From the NCBI GenBank assembly GCA_017546805.1, contig JAFYRT010000021.1, positions 1 through 32,981 of the forward strand: a DNA stretch of 32,981 nt, in the 5' to 3' direction. Shown piece after piece: positions 4,875 through 13,851 of the stretch; position 1 is the first letter of the stretch; each line of letters opens with the position of its first letter. The position numbers and the translations under genes were made by a program. Origin of the DNA: Muribaculaceae bacterium (lineage in GTDB: Bacteria > Bacteroidota > Bacteroidia > Bacteroidales > G3-4614). A model generated the notes under the pieces. That model was given only the letters and a program-made list of their open reading frames with translations. It did not search any database and had not been told where the DNA came from.

Positions 4875-7142
4875 ATGAAGAGAGTATTTGTTTTAATATT
4901 ATTGAGTCTGTTTGTAAAGACAGTTTCGGCAAGCGGTTTGGTAGACTATGTCAATCCGCTAATGGGAACAGAGTCGACATACAGTTTTTCGCATGGCAAT
5001 ACATATCCTGCGGTGGCAGTGCCTTGGGGGTTGAACTTTTGGTCGCCTCAAACAGGCGAAAACCGCAATGGATGGATGTATGCATCAACCGATACCGTTA
5101 TCAGGGGCTTTAAGCAGACTCACCAGCCAAGTCCGTGGATTAATGACTATGCAGTGCTGTCGGTTATGCCTCTAAGCGGGGAATTGAAGTTGAACCATAA
5201 AGATAGGGGAGTGGGTTTCTCTCATAATAACGAGGAGGTGCATCCCTACCTATACTCGGTTACTATGGATAATGGGGTAAAGGTTGCGCTTACGGCTTCG
5301 CGAACATCATCGGTTATGGAGGTTGAATACCCTTCGCTCGATGGGCAATATTTTGTGATAGATGCTCAACATGGCGGTTGCAAGGTGGATATTGACCAAA
5401 TGCGACGCAGGGTTACGGGTTATGTAAAGAATCACAATGGCGGAGTGCCTGCAAACTTTACAAACTATTATGTAATGGAGTTCAGCCACCCTATTGCAGA
5501 AAAGGGTGTGATGATTAACGACTTTTTGTTTGCCGGCAGGAGTGTTGGAGAACACGACAGAGTGTGCGGATATTTGCGTTTTATTATACCCGAAGGGGAG
5601 AAACTTACAGTTAAAATATCATCTTCGTTTATCTCTCCCGAACAGGCTCAACTAAACTTCTCTCGCGAGGTAAAGAATAAGAGCTTTGACGAGGTAAAGG
5701 AGAGTTCCGTATCGCAATGGAATTCGCTATTGGGTAGAATAGTGGTTGAGGACGACGATGAGGAGGCAAAGCAAACCTTCTATTCTTGTCTATACAGGGT
5801 GTTGCTATTTCCACGTGAGTTCTATGAGTATGATGCCGATGAAGCTCCATTCTACTACAGCCCTTATGATGGGGAGATTCACGATGGTTATATGTACACC
5901 GATAATGGCTTTTGGGATACTTTCCGAGCCGTTCATCCGCTGTTTACATTGCTCTATCCCGAGGTGTCGGAGAGAGTGATGCAATCGCTTGTAAATGTCT
6001 ATTCCGAGAGTGGTTTCTTGCCTGAATGGGCTTCGCCCGGACATCGCGGATGTATGATTGGCAACAACTCGCTGTCGTTAATAGCCGATGCCTATGTAAA
6101 AGGGATAAGGGGCTTTGATACAGAAAAGGCACTTCAAGCAATGGTGCATCAAACCGAGACACAGGGCGAACCGCTGTCTGTTGGTCGTAATGGATATCAA
6201 GAGTATTTTTCTTTGGGATATGTGCCATACCCCGACTATTACGAGGCAACAGCCAAGACCCTTGAGTATGCCTATGCCGATTGGTGTTTGTCTGCCTTTG
6301 CTTCGGAGTTGGGTAGAGCGGATATAGCTTCTGACTACGAATCCACTTCATATAATTATCGCAACCTGTTCGATAAATCGTATGGTTTTATGCGCGGAAA
6401 AACTCGAAGTGGCGAATGGGTATTCCCGTTCTCACCCGAAGAGTGGGGAGGACCTTTCACCGAAGGTTCGTCATGGCACTACACATGGAGTGTTATGCAC
6501 GATGTTGAGGGTTTGTCGCAACTTATGGGAGGCCACGAAAATATGACCTTCTTACTCGATTCAATGTTTAACGCACCACCTCTCTTTAACTATGGAACAT
6601 ACGGATTTGTAATTCACGAGATTGCCGAAATGGTGGCACTTGATATGGGGCAATATGCACATGGCAACCAACCTGTGCAACATGCGGCATACCTCTATGA
6701 CTATACCCTTTCGCCGTGGAAAACACAATACCATGTGCGCGAGATAATGGACAGATTATACAAACCCACACCCGACGGATATTGCGGTGATGAGGATAAC
6801 GGACAAACATCGGCTTGGTATGTATTTAGTGCAATGGGCTTCTATCCTGTATGTCCCGGACGTGCCGAATATGCCATAGGCTCTCCGTTGTTTGACAAAG
6901 TTACCTTGAATATGCCAACAGGCAAAAGTTTTACTATCTTTGCAGCCGAAAACAAAGCAGAAAACGTATATATCAACTCTGCGAAGTTGAATCAAAAGAG
7001 ATATACCAAAAACTACATACTTCACTCCGATATAGTAAACGGAGGAGAGATAAAATTTGAGATGTCGAATAAACCAAATCTTAAAAGAGGAGTCGAAGTG
7101 ACAGATGCACCAACATCACTGACCAAAGTCTCTAAAAAATAA
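4875..7142 (+). CDS. GH92 family alpha-mannosidase, secreted
   Basis: A 755-aa glycoside hydrolase of family 92, which removes alpha-linked mannose (often 1,2) from N-glycans or yeast mannan using calcium. An N-terminal signal peptide (MKRVFVLILLSLFVKTVSA) points to export, without a lipobox. The GH92 start VDYVNPLMGTES and the HGNTYPAVAVPWG segment are present. Probable catalytic acid Glu530 lies in FTEGSSWHYTW, and the base-side acids are in GDEDNG (638-643), matching the spacing known from B. thetaiotaomicron enzymes. The C-terminal beta part AIGSPLFDKVTLNMPTG is intact. A GTG at 4794 is in frame, but ATG at 4875 puts the signal peptide first. A GH97-type domain protein follows after 57 nt on the same strand. 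No SusC/SusD pair is nearby. Confidence 0.92.
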   Translation: MKRVFVLILLSLFVKTVSASGLVDYVNPLMGTESTYSFSHGNTYPAVAVPWGLNFWSPQTGENRNGWMYASTDTVIRGFKQTHQPSPWINDYAVLSVMPLSGELKLNHKDRGVGFSHNNEEVHPYLYSVTMDNGVKVALTASRTSSVMEVEYPSLDGQYFVIDAQHGGCKVDIDQMRRRVTGYVKNHNGGVPANFTNYYVMEFSHPIAEKGVMINDFLFAGRSVGEHDRVCGYLRFIIPEGEKLTVKISSSFISPEQAQLNFSREVKNKSFDEVKESSVSQWNSLLGRIVVEDDDEEAKQTFYSCLYRVLLFPREFYEYDADEAPFYYSPYDGEIHDGYMYTDNGFWDTFRAVHPLFTLLYPEVSERVMQSLVNVYSESGFLPEWASPGHRGCMIGNNSLSLIADAYVKGIRGFDTEKALQAMVHQTETQGEPLSVGRNGYQEYFSLGYVPYPDYYEATAKTLEYAYADWCLSAFASELGRADIASDYESTSYNYRNLFDKSYGFMRGKTRSGEWVFPFSPEEWGGPFTEGSSWHYTWSVMHDVEGLSQLMGGHENMTFLLDSMFNAPPLFNYGTYGFVIHEIAEMVALDMGQYAHGNQPVQHAAYLYDYTLSPWKTQYHVREIMDRLYKPTPDGYCGDEDNGQTSAWYVFSAMGFYPVCPGRAEYAIGSPLFDKVTLNMPTGKSFTIFAAENKAENVYINSAKLNQKRYTKNYILHSDIVNGGEIKFEMSNKPNLKRGVEVTDAPTSLTKVSKK

Positions 7143-7199
7143 TGATACGTAGCTTTGGATTGAGAAAATAAAATTAAAGAGAAAGAAACATAAAGAGAT

Positions 7200-7898
7200 A
7201 TGAAAAAGACAATCCTATTTATTGCCACAATACTGCTTTCGCAGTTGGCGTTGGCGCAAACTTCTAAAACAATAGCATCGCCAAACGAAAAAGTAAAGTT
7301 CACAGTCTTTACCAACCCATGGGGAATACCGGGATATTATGTGATAGCCGAGGGCGACACCCTGATTTCTGATTCTCAATTGGGATTGAGATATAGCGGT
7401 TCGGAGTCGACAGGGCATCGCATAGACAAAGTAAATTATCACTGGATGCAAACCGATACCCTTAAAAACAGCTATAACGAAATGGTTGTAACCATAACTC
7501 AACCCTATAAGGGAACCCTAAAGATATATGCTCGTGCATACGACAATGCAATAGCAATAAAACAGGGCTATGTGGTGGATGATGCAGAAAAGGTCTTTTT
7601 GCAAGACGACAACACATGTATAACCTTTGTTGAGGAGGCTAAGGTTAATGAAACGCCTGTCGACTCTTTAAGCGAAATATCTTTGCCTGTCGACTTCAAA
7701 TTGAGAAGTGGCAAGGTTTTGTCAGTATCGAGTGGAAAACAAGAAGGGTATCCGCAAATTTCGCTAAACCCTGTTAAGACAATATCAAACATGGTAAAGG
7801 TTAATCTAAAGCCCATGTACGATGGAAACGACAATATAAAGTCGGTTCAACCGGCAAGTTTTGAATCGCCATATATCTATATCAAGATAAAAGAGTAA
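7200..7898 (+). CDS. Free-standing GH97 N-terminal-type domain, secreted
   Basis: 232 aa with a signal peptide (cleavage probably after LALAQ). The whole mature protein resembles the beta-sandwich N-terminal domain of family 97 glycosidases: IASPNEKVKFTV, then SQLGLRYSG, the YNEMVVTI segment, IYARAYDNAIAIKQGY, and the end QPASFESPYIYIKI, where full-length GH97 enzymes normally enter the barrel. The catalytic barrel and the C-terminal domain are absent and not found downstream, so no hydrolase activity is expected. It could bind sugar or assist the GH92 enzyme encoded 57 nt upstream. The gene looks intact rather than freshly broken. Confidence 0.75.
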   Translation: MKKTILFIATILLSQLALAQTSKTIASPNEKVKFTVFTNPWGIPGYYVIAEGDTLISDSQLGLRYSGSESTGHRIDKVNYHWMQTDTLKNSYNEMVVTITQPYKGTLKIYARAYDNAIAIKQGYVVDDAEKVFLQDDNTCITFVEEAKVNETPVDSLSEISLPVDFKLRSGKVLSVSSGKQEGYPQISLNPVKTISNMVKVNLKPMYDGNDNIKSVQPASFESPYIYIKIKE

Positions 7899-7920
7899 TT
7901 GAAAAAAGATATTAAATGAC

Positions 7921-7953
7921 GAGGGTGACCCAAAAGGAAAACGGGTCACCCTC
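7921..7953 (+). terminator. Probable terminator of the GH92 unit
   Basis: GAGGGTGACCC (7921-7931) pairs perfectly with GGGTCACCCTC (7943-7953) around an 11-base loop, followed by TCTTGTCT. The strong stem sits 22 bases past the stop, but the T tract is weak. Confidence 0.6.
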
Positions 7954-8228
7954 TCTTGTCTAAGGGTTGAATAAAAAGAGCTATTTTTAGGCTTGCGAAG
8001 ACTCCAAAACCGCAGTTTGCTAATCGTAAATGAGGATTTTGGATACAAGCATAACGACAAAAGAGCCTTTTTAGTCAGCTTCTTGTTATAAAACTTACAA
8101 TTATTATTAATCCTTCCAATTTCTTGAGGTCAGATAGCAAATATTGGAGCAGTTATACTTGCATAAATTCTGCCTATCACAAGTAGGTTCGAGGAATTAT
8201 TCCTCGACTAACAACTAAAAGCTAACAA
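7954..8228. other. Intergenic with nested hairpins
   Basis: No gene is seen. The strip holds a structured stretch at 7989-8072, a perfect 9+1+9 palindrome at 8189-8207 (TCGAGGAAT, T, ATTCCTCGA) and two copies of CTAACAACT just before the PEGA/FGE-fold gene end. The palindrome could end minus-strand transcription, but there is no T tract. Confidence 0.5.
7989..8072. other. Structured intergenic element, possible RNA or repeat
   Basis: Nested pairings are visible: AGGCT (7989-7993) with AGCCT (8064-8068), or alternatively GCTTG (7991-7995) with CAAGC (8046-8050). Inside lies TCCAAAACC (8003-8011) with GGATTTTGGA (8034-8043, one bulged A). Plus-strand TTTTT follows, like a terminator. It may be a small RNA, a complex terminator or a dispersed intergenic repeat; which one is not decidable here. 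Confidence 0.35.
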
Positions 8229-10250
8229 CTATGGTTCACACACAATGCGGAAGCCCATGCCGTTGTAGCGATCGCCTGGATAGTCGTTGCCACGATACGA
8301 AACTCGGCAGTAGTACGCACCGTTGTACCAGCTACCCCCGCGATACACGCGACGGGAGCCTCTTGTTGGTCCTGTGGGATTGGTTTGTGGTGATGAAGAA
8401 TAATAGGAAGAACTATACCAATCGCTACACCACTCATATACATTTCCACTCATATCGTATATGCCCAATTCATTGGGCTGTTTTTGACCTACAGGGTGAG
8501 TTTTGCTTCCTGAATTTGATGTATACCACGCTACATCTCCTATTGTGTTGCTTCCGCTATATTTATAGCCTTTGCTCTTGTTGCCTTCCCTTGCTGCATA
8601 CTCCCACTCGGCTTCGGTGGGTAAACGGTAATTTTTACCTGTTAATGAGCTTAACTTTTGGCAAAACTCTTGGGCTTCGTGCCAGCTAACTTTTTCCACA
8701 GGGTTATTATCTCCTGTAAAGTTGCTTGGATTTTTACCCATTATGGTTCTCCATTGTGCTTGGGTGACTTCGAACTTGCCTATATAGTATGAACTCAATG
8801 TTACTTTATGAGCAGGTTTTTCGTTACTTTCTGCATCACTTCCTTGCTCAGGTGTTGCGCCCATGGTAAAGGTGCCTCCCTCTACATATACCATTTGTAG
8901 GTTTAGACCTTTTATTGTTTCGGCGTAACCATTGACGCTTGTTGCATCATACTCTTTTTGTTGAGTAACCGCGATAGGTTGTTGCTCTGTCTTTTTGGTC
9001 AATGTAAACTCTTTGGGAGTTGTTTTTCCTTCCTCTATGGTTACTCTATCGGTTTCAGGAGAGTATCCCTCTTTTTTTACTGTTACCTCTCTATCTCCGA
9101 TAAGTATGTTTCTGAATATTCCGGGGGTAGAGCCAATCTCTTTGCCATCAATTAAAATGGTTGCTTTAGTGGGGTTGCTTTGTATGTTTAGCGAACCATA
9201 TTGTGGAGTAGGGGCTTGCAAGGTTACGGTTTGAGCCTTTCCGCACTCCACGTTTATTGTTGTTCTGTATGGTAGGTGCGAAGCTTTGCGTGCCTCCAAT
9301 ATGTGCGCTCCCGAACTTAAATTGCCCGTCCATTTGCCATTGCCCATCTTTTGGTTGTTGACGTATATCTCCGCTTGGTCGGGGGCAGTGATTGTGATTG
9401 TTGCAAAATCGGGTTGCAATGTCTCTGTTATTGTTTGTGTGTTACCACTGCTTAGTACGGTATATGTTACACTCTTTGTGTTGTACATTGGCATGGCAAA
9501 TTTGAAAGTGTGGTTGCCCGATGATACAGGATTTGTTGTAAGAGGAGTTGTTCCGCTCTTTACATTGTCGATATATACTGTTGCTCCTTGTGGGTTGGAG
9601 TTGATTTGTAATATAGAGAAGTCGGGTTCAAGGTTTATCTCCTTTTCTGCCCCCGATTCGTCTGATATGGTTATGAGTCCAATTTCGTTTTTGTACATAT
9701 TGGCAGAGACCTCGTATTGATATGTTCCGTACGATAGCCATTTAGATAGTGCGCCCTCGGCATCCAAACTTACGGTTTTGCCGTCAATGGATACTTCCGA
9801 ATTTTTGGGGTTTACAGTCAAAGTTAAGTAGCCGCCTCCCATATCTTGCTCAACATGGGTTATTACCTTGCCTGTTTTTAATTTCATCAGGTATGTTTTG
9901 CCCGAAAAGATACTTTCTGTATAGTAATAGTCGCGTAATACTCCCAAATCGGCATGTTGAATGGTTATTTTTTTTGCACCTTCGGGTACATATACCCAAA
10001 CCTCACCTATTTTATAGACGGGGTCGCCTACCAAACCTATCATTCCTCCGTCGAAGTGAAGACCCTTGGCTGTTGTCTCTATCTTTATCAGTGCTGCCAT
10101 TTTTCGAGTGTTTTGGTCGAAACGGCTTGAGCCTTCTATATTGGCTGTTAAATCATGTGGTAAAAGACCGAAACTCTCCACCACCATGTTTTGTGCATTT
10201 AGGCAAAACACTATCATCAGATAAAGTAATATTGTATATATTCTTTTCAT
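8229..10250 (-). CDS. PEGA-repeat protein with FGE-sulfatase (SUMF1) fold
   Basis: 673 aa, exported. The signal peptide MKRIYTILLYLMIVFCLNA is followed by a Bacteroidetes-type N-terminal beta domain (about 25-135). Four PEGA-like repeats span about 139-420 (for example SNPQGATVYIDNVKSGTTPL and SNPTKATILIDGKEIGSTPG), and a C-terminal FGE-sulfatase/C-type-lectin-like domain spans about 452-673 (GGTFTMG, FEVTQAQW, YRLPTEAEWEYAAR, NVYEWCSDWY, GGSW, GFR). Of the two copper-binding cysteines of true FGE enzymes only the second is kept (YYCRVSYRG); the first is Asn, so sulfatase activation is unlikely. A binding or surface role is more likely. The last 35 residues are rich in Tyr, Asn, Asp and Gly, like variable regions. 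ATG 10250 is chosen over an in-frame TTG at 10268. It follows murF-alr by 46 nt. Confidence 0.85.
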   Translation of the reverse strand: MKRIYTILLYLMIVFCLNAQNMVVESFGLLPHDLTANIEGSSRFDQNTRKMAALIKIETTAKGLHFDGGMIGLVGDPVYKIGEVWVYVPEGAKKITIQHADLGVLRDYYYTESIFSGKTYLMKLKTGKVITHVEQDMGGGYLTLTVNPKNSEVSIDGKTVSLDAEGALSKWLSYGTYQYEVSANMYKNEIGLITISDESGAEKEINLEPDFSILQINSNPQGATVYIDNVKSGTTPLTTNPVSSGNHTFKFAMPMYNTKSVTYTVLSSGNTQTITETLQPDFATITITAPDQAEIYVNNQKMGNGKWTGNLSSGAHILEARKASHLPYRTTINVECGKAQTVTLQAPTPQYGSLNIQSNPTKATILIDGKEIGSTPGIFRNILIGDREVTVKKEGYSPETDRVTIEEGKTTPKEFTLTKKTEQQPIAVTQQKEYDATSVNGYAETIKGLNLQMVYVEGGTFTMGATPEQGSDAESNEKPAHKVTLSSYYIGKFEVTQAQWRTIMGKNPSNFTGDNNPVEKVSWHEAQEFCQKLSSLTGKNYRLPTEAEWEYAAREGNKSKGYKYSGSNTIGDVAWYTSNSGSKTHPVGQKQPNELGIYDMSGNVYEWCSDWYSSSYYSSSPQTNPTGPTRGSRRVYRGGSWYNGAYYCRVSYRGNDYPGDRYNGMGFRIVCEP

Positions 10251-10296
10251 GGACCTTATATCTATCAATTAATGGGTTGTTTTGTTAACGAAATGC

Positions 10297-12768
10297 TTAC
10301 TCCCTAAAATATATTCTCTTGACGCGAGCCGAAACAGTGGTTAATATTTCGTATGGGATTGTTCCAAGCTTTTCGGCAATCTCCTCAACTCTTATATTTT
10401 CTCCAAACACTTCAACGGTGTCGCCTTCTTGGCAATCAATGTCGGTAACATCAATCAATGTCACATCCATGCAAACATTGCCTACGATTGGTGCTTTTGC
10501 TCCGTTAATCCACATCTCTCCAACTCCATTGCCGAGGTGACGATTCAGTCCGTCGGCATAGCCTATGGGCACTGCGGCAATTCGTGATTTTTTGTTTAAA
10601 ACCCCTTTCCTGCCATACCCTACGGTCTCTGCTGATGATAGCTCTTTTATTTGTAAGATTGTGGTTTTTAGTGACGATACAACCTTTAACCCTTTTACCG
10701 ATTGATGTGGTGCAACTCCGTACAAACCAATGCCCAATCTGACGCCTTCAAACTGATATTGTGTGTAGCGCGATATGCCTGCGCTGTTGAGTATATGGCG
10801 GAATATTGGTTTGCCTATACCCATTTGTAACGACTCGGCACAACGGCTGAAGATGTCGATTTGAGTTTCGGTGTAGTAGTCGAGATTCTCGTCGTCGCTG
10901 CCTGCAAGGTGTGAGAATACCGAGCATGGGGTAAGCTCTTTGTTTTGCGACAGCTCTTTTATCAATTTGGGCATATCCTGAATGGTAAAGCCCAAACGGT
11001 GCATGCCGCTATCAATTTTTATATGTATTGGAAAGTCTGTGATGCCTTGCGAACTTGCAGCCTTTGTAAGTGCCTCCAATAGTCTGAAACTGTATACTTC
11101 GGGTTCGAGGTTATACTTGAAAAGGGTGTCGAATGTTCCCATTTCGGGATTCATCACCATTATTGGCATGGTTATTCCTGCCTTGCGCAACTCTGCTCCT
11201 TCATCTGCTACTGCCACTGCAACATAGTTGCTGCCTGCATCTTGCAGTGTCTTTGTAAGCTCGTACGAGCCAACTCCGTAACCAAAGGCTTTTACCATGC
11301 ATATTAGTTTTGTGTTTGGCAAAAGTTTTTGCCTATAGTGGTTGTAGTTGTGTCGTATGGCATCGAGGTTTACCTCCAACACTGTTTCGTGTTGTTTGAG
11401 CGAAAGTATGTCTGTAATATCATCGAAATTGAATTTTCGTGCACCTTTAATAAGTATCAACTCATTAGTGAAACGCTCTGCCGCTCCCGATGATAGAAAC
11501 TCTGCGGTTGATGAGTAGAAGCTGCTTCCTTCGGGGAAGAGATTGCTATTTGCCATCAGATGTTCTCCAATGCCAACAAACTTGTCTATGCCTTTATCCT
11601 TTAATAGTTGTGCAACTTTTGAGTATAGTTCTACTTCGTTCGATGATGATTGCAATATGTCGGATAGAATGAGTCTTCTTTTAACACCATCGGATATTGA
11701 ACGGCGCGAAAGGAAATCGAGTGCAATCTCAAGTGAGTTAATATCTGAGTTATATGTGTCGTTTATTATGGTGCATCCGTTACGTCCCTCTTTTACCTCC
11801 AATCGCATAGCAACAGGTTCTATGTTCAAAAGACGTGTGGCTGCCTCTTTGGGTGTTATGCCAAAGCAGAATAGCATTGTACATAGAGAGTGTATGGCAT
11901 TCTCTATTGAACCGTCTTCGATAAATGGTATTTTGAATCGCTCCTCGTTCTCTTTATATATATATGTTACTGTTGCAACGTTGTTGTCTTTTGATATCTC
12001 TTTGATGTACAGGGGAGCAGAGGTGTCGCTATCTGACCATCCTATCAACTCCTTTTCGGGATATCTGTTTTGGATGTTCTCTTTTATCTCTTTATGAGAT
12101 GCGTTGAATATTATTGTTTTTGAACTCTTGAAGAGTTTTAGCTTTTCGTTTAGCTTTTCGGTGGTTGATTTGAATCCTTCTTGATGTGCGTCACCTATGC
12201 AAGTGAATATTCCAATGGTGGGAGCTATTATCTCGCTTAAAGCTTCCATCTCGTCGGGTTGAGAGATACCTGCTTCGAATATGGCCAATGTGGTGCGTTG
12301 CTCCAATCCCCACACCGATAGGGGAACTCCGATTTGTGAATTGTAACTGCGTGGCGAACGTGTTATGAAAAAATCGGGTTGCAACAGTTGGTTGAGCCAC
12401 TCTTTAACAATGGTTTTGCCATTGCTGCCTGTGATTCCGATTACAGGTATTTTGAACTTTTTGCGATGTGTGGCTGCAATCTTTTGCATTGCCTTTACGC
12501 TGTTGTCTGTTTTTATGATGTTGGCTCCTTTGAAGGTTGCGAAGATGGGAAGGTTTTGCTCTGTTACAAAATTACGCACCCCCTTTTTGTATAAATCTTC
12601 AATAAAACGGTGTCCGTCGTTGCTTTTGCTCTTTATGGCAAAAAAGAGGGTTTCGGCAGGCGATTTAAGCGATCGGCTGTCTGTTAAAAGCAATGAGATG
12701 TTCAAATCTTCAAAAGGAACTTCAATGCCATTTAAAATAGTGGTTATATCTTTTATGGAGTATTCCAT
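10297..12768 (-). CDS. murF-alr: Bifunctional MurF ligase / alanine racemase
   Basis: 823 aa, joining two steps of peptidoglycan precursor synthesis, as is usual in Bacteroidetes. Residues 1-455 are MurF, which adds D-Ala-D-Ala to UDP-MurNAc-tripeptide: ATP loop GITGSNGKT at 111-119 and EAGISQPDEM near 165-174. Residues 460-823 are the PLP-dependent alanine racemase: Lys493 in MVKAFGYG as the cofactor lysine, SGMHRLGF at 587-594, and Tyr737 in PIGYADG as the second catalytic base. KAFGYG replaces the more common KANAYG. ATG 12768 lies 2 nt after the GSCFA stop, implying translational coupling. A cytoplasmic enzyme, and probably essential. Confidence 0.95.
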   Translation of the reverse strand: MEYSIKDITTILNGIEVPFEDLNISLLLTDSRSLKSPAETLFFAIKSKSNDGHRFIEDLYKKGVRNFVTEQNLPIFATFKGANIIKTDNSVKAMQKIAATHRKKFKIPVIGITGSNGKTIVKEWLNQLLQPDFFITRSPRSYNSQIGVPLSVWGLEQRTTLAIFEAGISQPDEMEALSEIIAPTIGIFTCIGDAHQEGFKSTTEKLNEKLKLFKSSKTIIFNASHKEIKENIQNRYPEKELIGWSDSDTSAPLYIKEISKDNNVATVTYIYKENEERFKIPFIEDGSIENAIHSLCTMLFCFGITPKEAATRLLNIEPVAMRLEVKEGRNGCTIINDTYNSDINSLEIALDFLSRRSISDGVKRRLILSDILQSSSNEVELYSKVAQLLKDKGIDKFVGIGEHLMANSNLFPEGSSFYSSTAEFLSSGAAERFTNELILIKGARKFNFDDITDILSLKQHETVLEVNLDAIRHNYNHYRQKLLPNTKLICMVKAFGYGVGSYELTKTLQDAGSNYVAVAVADEGAELRKAGITMPIMVMNPEMGTFDTLFKYNLEPEVYSFRLLEALTKAASSQGITDFPIHIKIDSGMHRLGFTIQDMPKLIKELSQNKELTPCSVFSHLAGSDDENLDYYTETQIDIFSRCAESLQMGIGKPIFRHILNSAGISRYTQYQFEGVRLGIGLYGVAPHQSVKGLKVVSSLKTTILQIKELSSAETVGYGRKGVLNKKSRIAAVPIGYADGLNRHLGNGVGEMWINGAKAPIVGNVCMDVTLIDVTDIDCQEGDTVEVFGENIRVEEIAEKLGTIPYEILTTVSARVKRIYFRE

Positions 12769-12770
12769 TG

Positions 12771-13766
12771 TTATGCAATGTTGTTAATTTTTTCTTTAAT
12801 TTCGGCAATCTCTTGCTCTACATTTATATATTTATATTTGTTGGCAAAAGCATTGGCTGAGTTCAGAAGGTTATTTAAAAAGAGTTTATAACCCTCTGTG
12901 TCGGCGCTCATTAATCGGTGGTTTATACCTTGTCTTATTTTTCCCCACTCCTTGATTATTGTCTCCGATTCGGCTGAGAGAACCTCTTCTCTTATGCGTT
13001 CCCATACATACTCCACCGCTTTTTTTGATGGGTGTGCCATGTCGTCGGCATAAAAACGGTAGTCGCGAAGTTCGTCGAGCAGTATCTCGTATGTGGGTAA
13101 ATATGTGATGTTTTTGCCGAACATCCCTTGCAACTCCTCACACATGAGTAATAGTGTGCTTTTGCTTAATGAGTTTTCGTGAATGCCGTCTTTAAGATGT
13201 CGTATGGGGCTTACCGTTAGTACAATATTTATATTGGGGTTAACCGATAGCAATTTTTCAATAACCTCTGCGCTCCTTTGAGTAAGTTCTGTAACCGATG
13301 CTCTTCTTCTGTTGAATTTGTTTGCCGGCAACTTGTGACAGTTGGCAACAACTTCGCCACTCTCTTTTAGCTCGTACACCCATGCTGTTCCGAATGTAAT
13401 AAACAGGTAATCTGCTTTTTTAAGTTTGCAAGAGCATTTACTTAGTTCGGTATTGATGTTTTGAAGCATATGCTCTTTGTCGGTGTGAGAATATAGCGAG
13501 TGGTGTGAAAAACTGTGATAGAGGTTGCCAACTTTTATAAGTTCGTTGCCAGAGAAGGGAAGCCCGTCTAACGAACGCTCTATGGCATTTGCTATTGATA
13601 GCGGATTGTACAGAACTCCGAATGGGTTTTGCATTACATTAAATTTATTTGCGCCAAACATAGCTCCTACCTCATCGGCAAAGCATGAACCGAAGAAGAT
13701 GAGCGAATGATGGTGATTTATTCTTTCGCCTAACCAATCGAGTGAAACTTTTGTTCTGAAATCCAT
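12771..13766 (-). CDS. GSCFA domain protein
   Basis: 331 aa. It starts with the family pattern MDFRTKVSLDW and carries the naming motif FGSCFADEVG at 25-34, where the serine could be the nucleophile of an SGNH-type hydrolase. TFGTAWVYE lies near 124-132, TVSPIRHLKDG near 183-193, and a late DDMAHPSKKAVEY supplies Asp and His. The family is common in Bacteroidetes and its substrate is not established; an esterase acting on cell-wall or surface glycans is plausible next to murF-alr. It is the first gene of a minus-strand unit with murF-alr 2 nt downstream. No signal peptide is seen. TAATTTTG lies only 5 bases before ATG, hinting at a leaderless start. Confidence 0.85.
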   Translation of the reverse strand: MDFRTKVSLDWLGERINHHHSLIFFGSCFADEVGAMFGANKFNVMQNPFGVLYNPLSIANAIERSLDGLPFSGNELIKVGNLYHSFSHHSLYSHTDKEHMLQNINTELSKCSCKLKKADYLFITFGTAWVYELKESGEVVANCHKLPANKFNRRRASVTELTQRSAEVIEKLLSVNPNINIVLTVSPIRHLKDGIHENSLSKSTLLLMCEELQGMFGKNITYLPTYEILLDELRDYRFYADDMAHPSKKAVEYVWERIREEVLSAESETIIKEWGKIRQGINHRLMSADTEGYKLFLNNLLNSANAFANKYKYINVEQEIAEIKEKINNIA

Positions 13767-13770
13767 AATG

Positions 13771-13778
13771 CAAAATTA
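13771..13778 (-). promoter_or_regulatory. -7-like element right before the GSCFA start
   Basis: On the minus strand it reads TAATTTTG (TAnnTTTG). Start codon ATG 13766-13764 lies only 4 bases away, so transcription from here would begin at or next to the A of ATG. No TTTG is seen at the expected distance. Confidence 0.35.
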
Positions 13779-13822
13779 TAAAAATAATTTGTTAAAAATT
13801 ACACCATAAGAACTTTTTAAAG

Positions 13823-13830
13823 TAACTTTG
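13823..13830 (+). promoter_or_regulatory. -7 promoter element for the lipoprotein gene
   Basis: TAACTTTG matches TAnnTTTG. A start near 13836 leaves a leader of about 16 nt before ATG 13852. The nearest TTTG (13788-13791) is too far upstream. Confidence 0.55.
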
Positions 13831-13851
13831 TCGCGATAAACTAATAGATTG

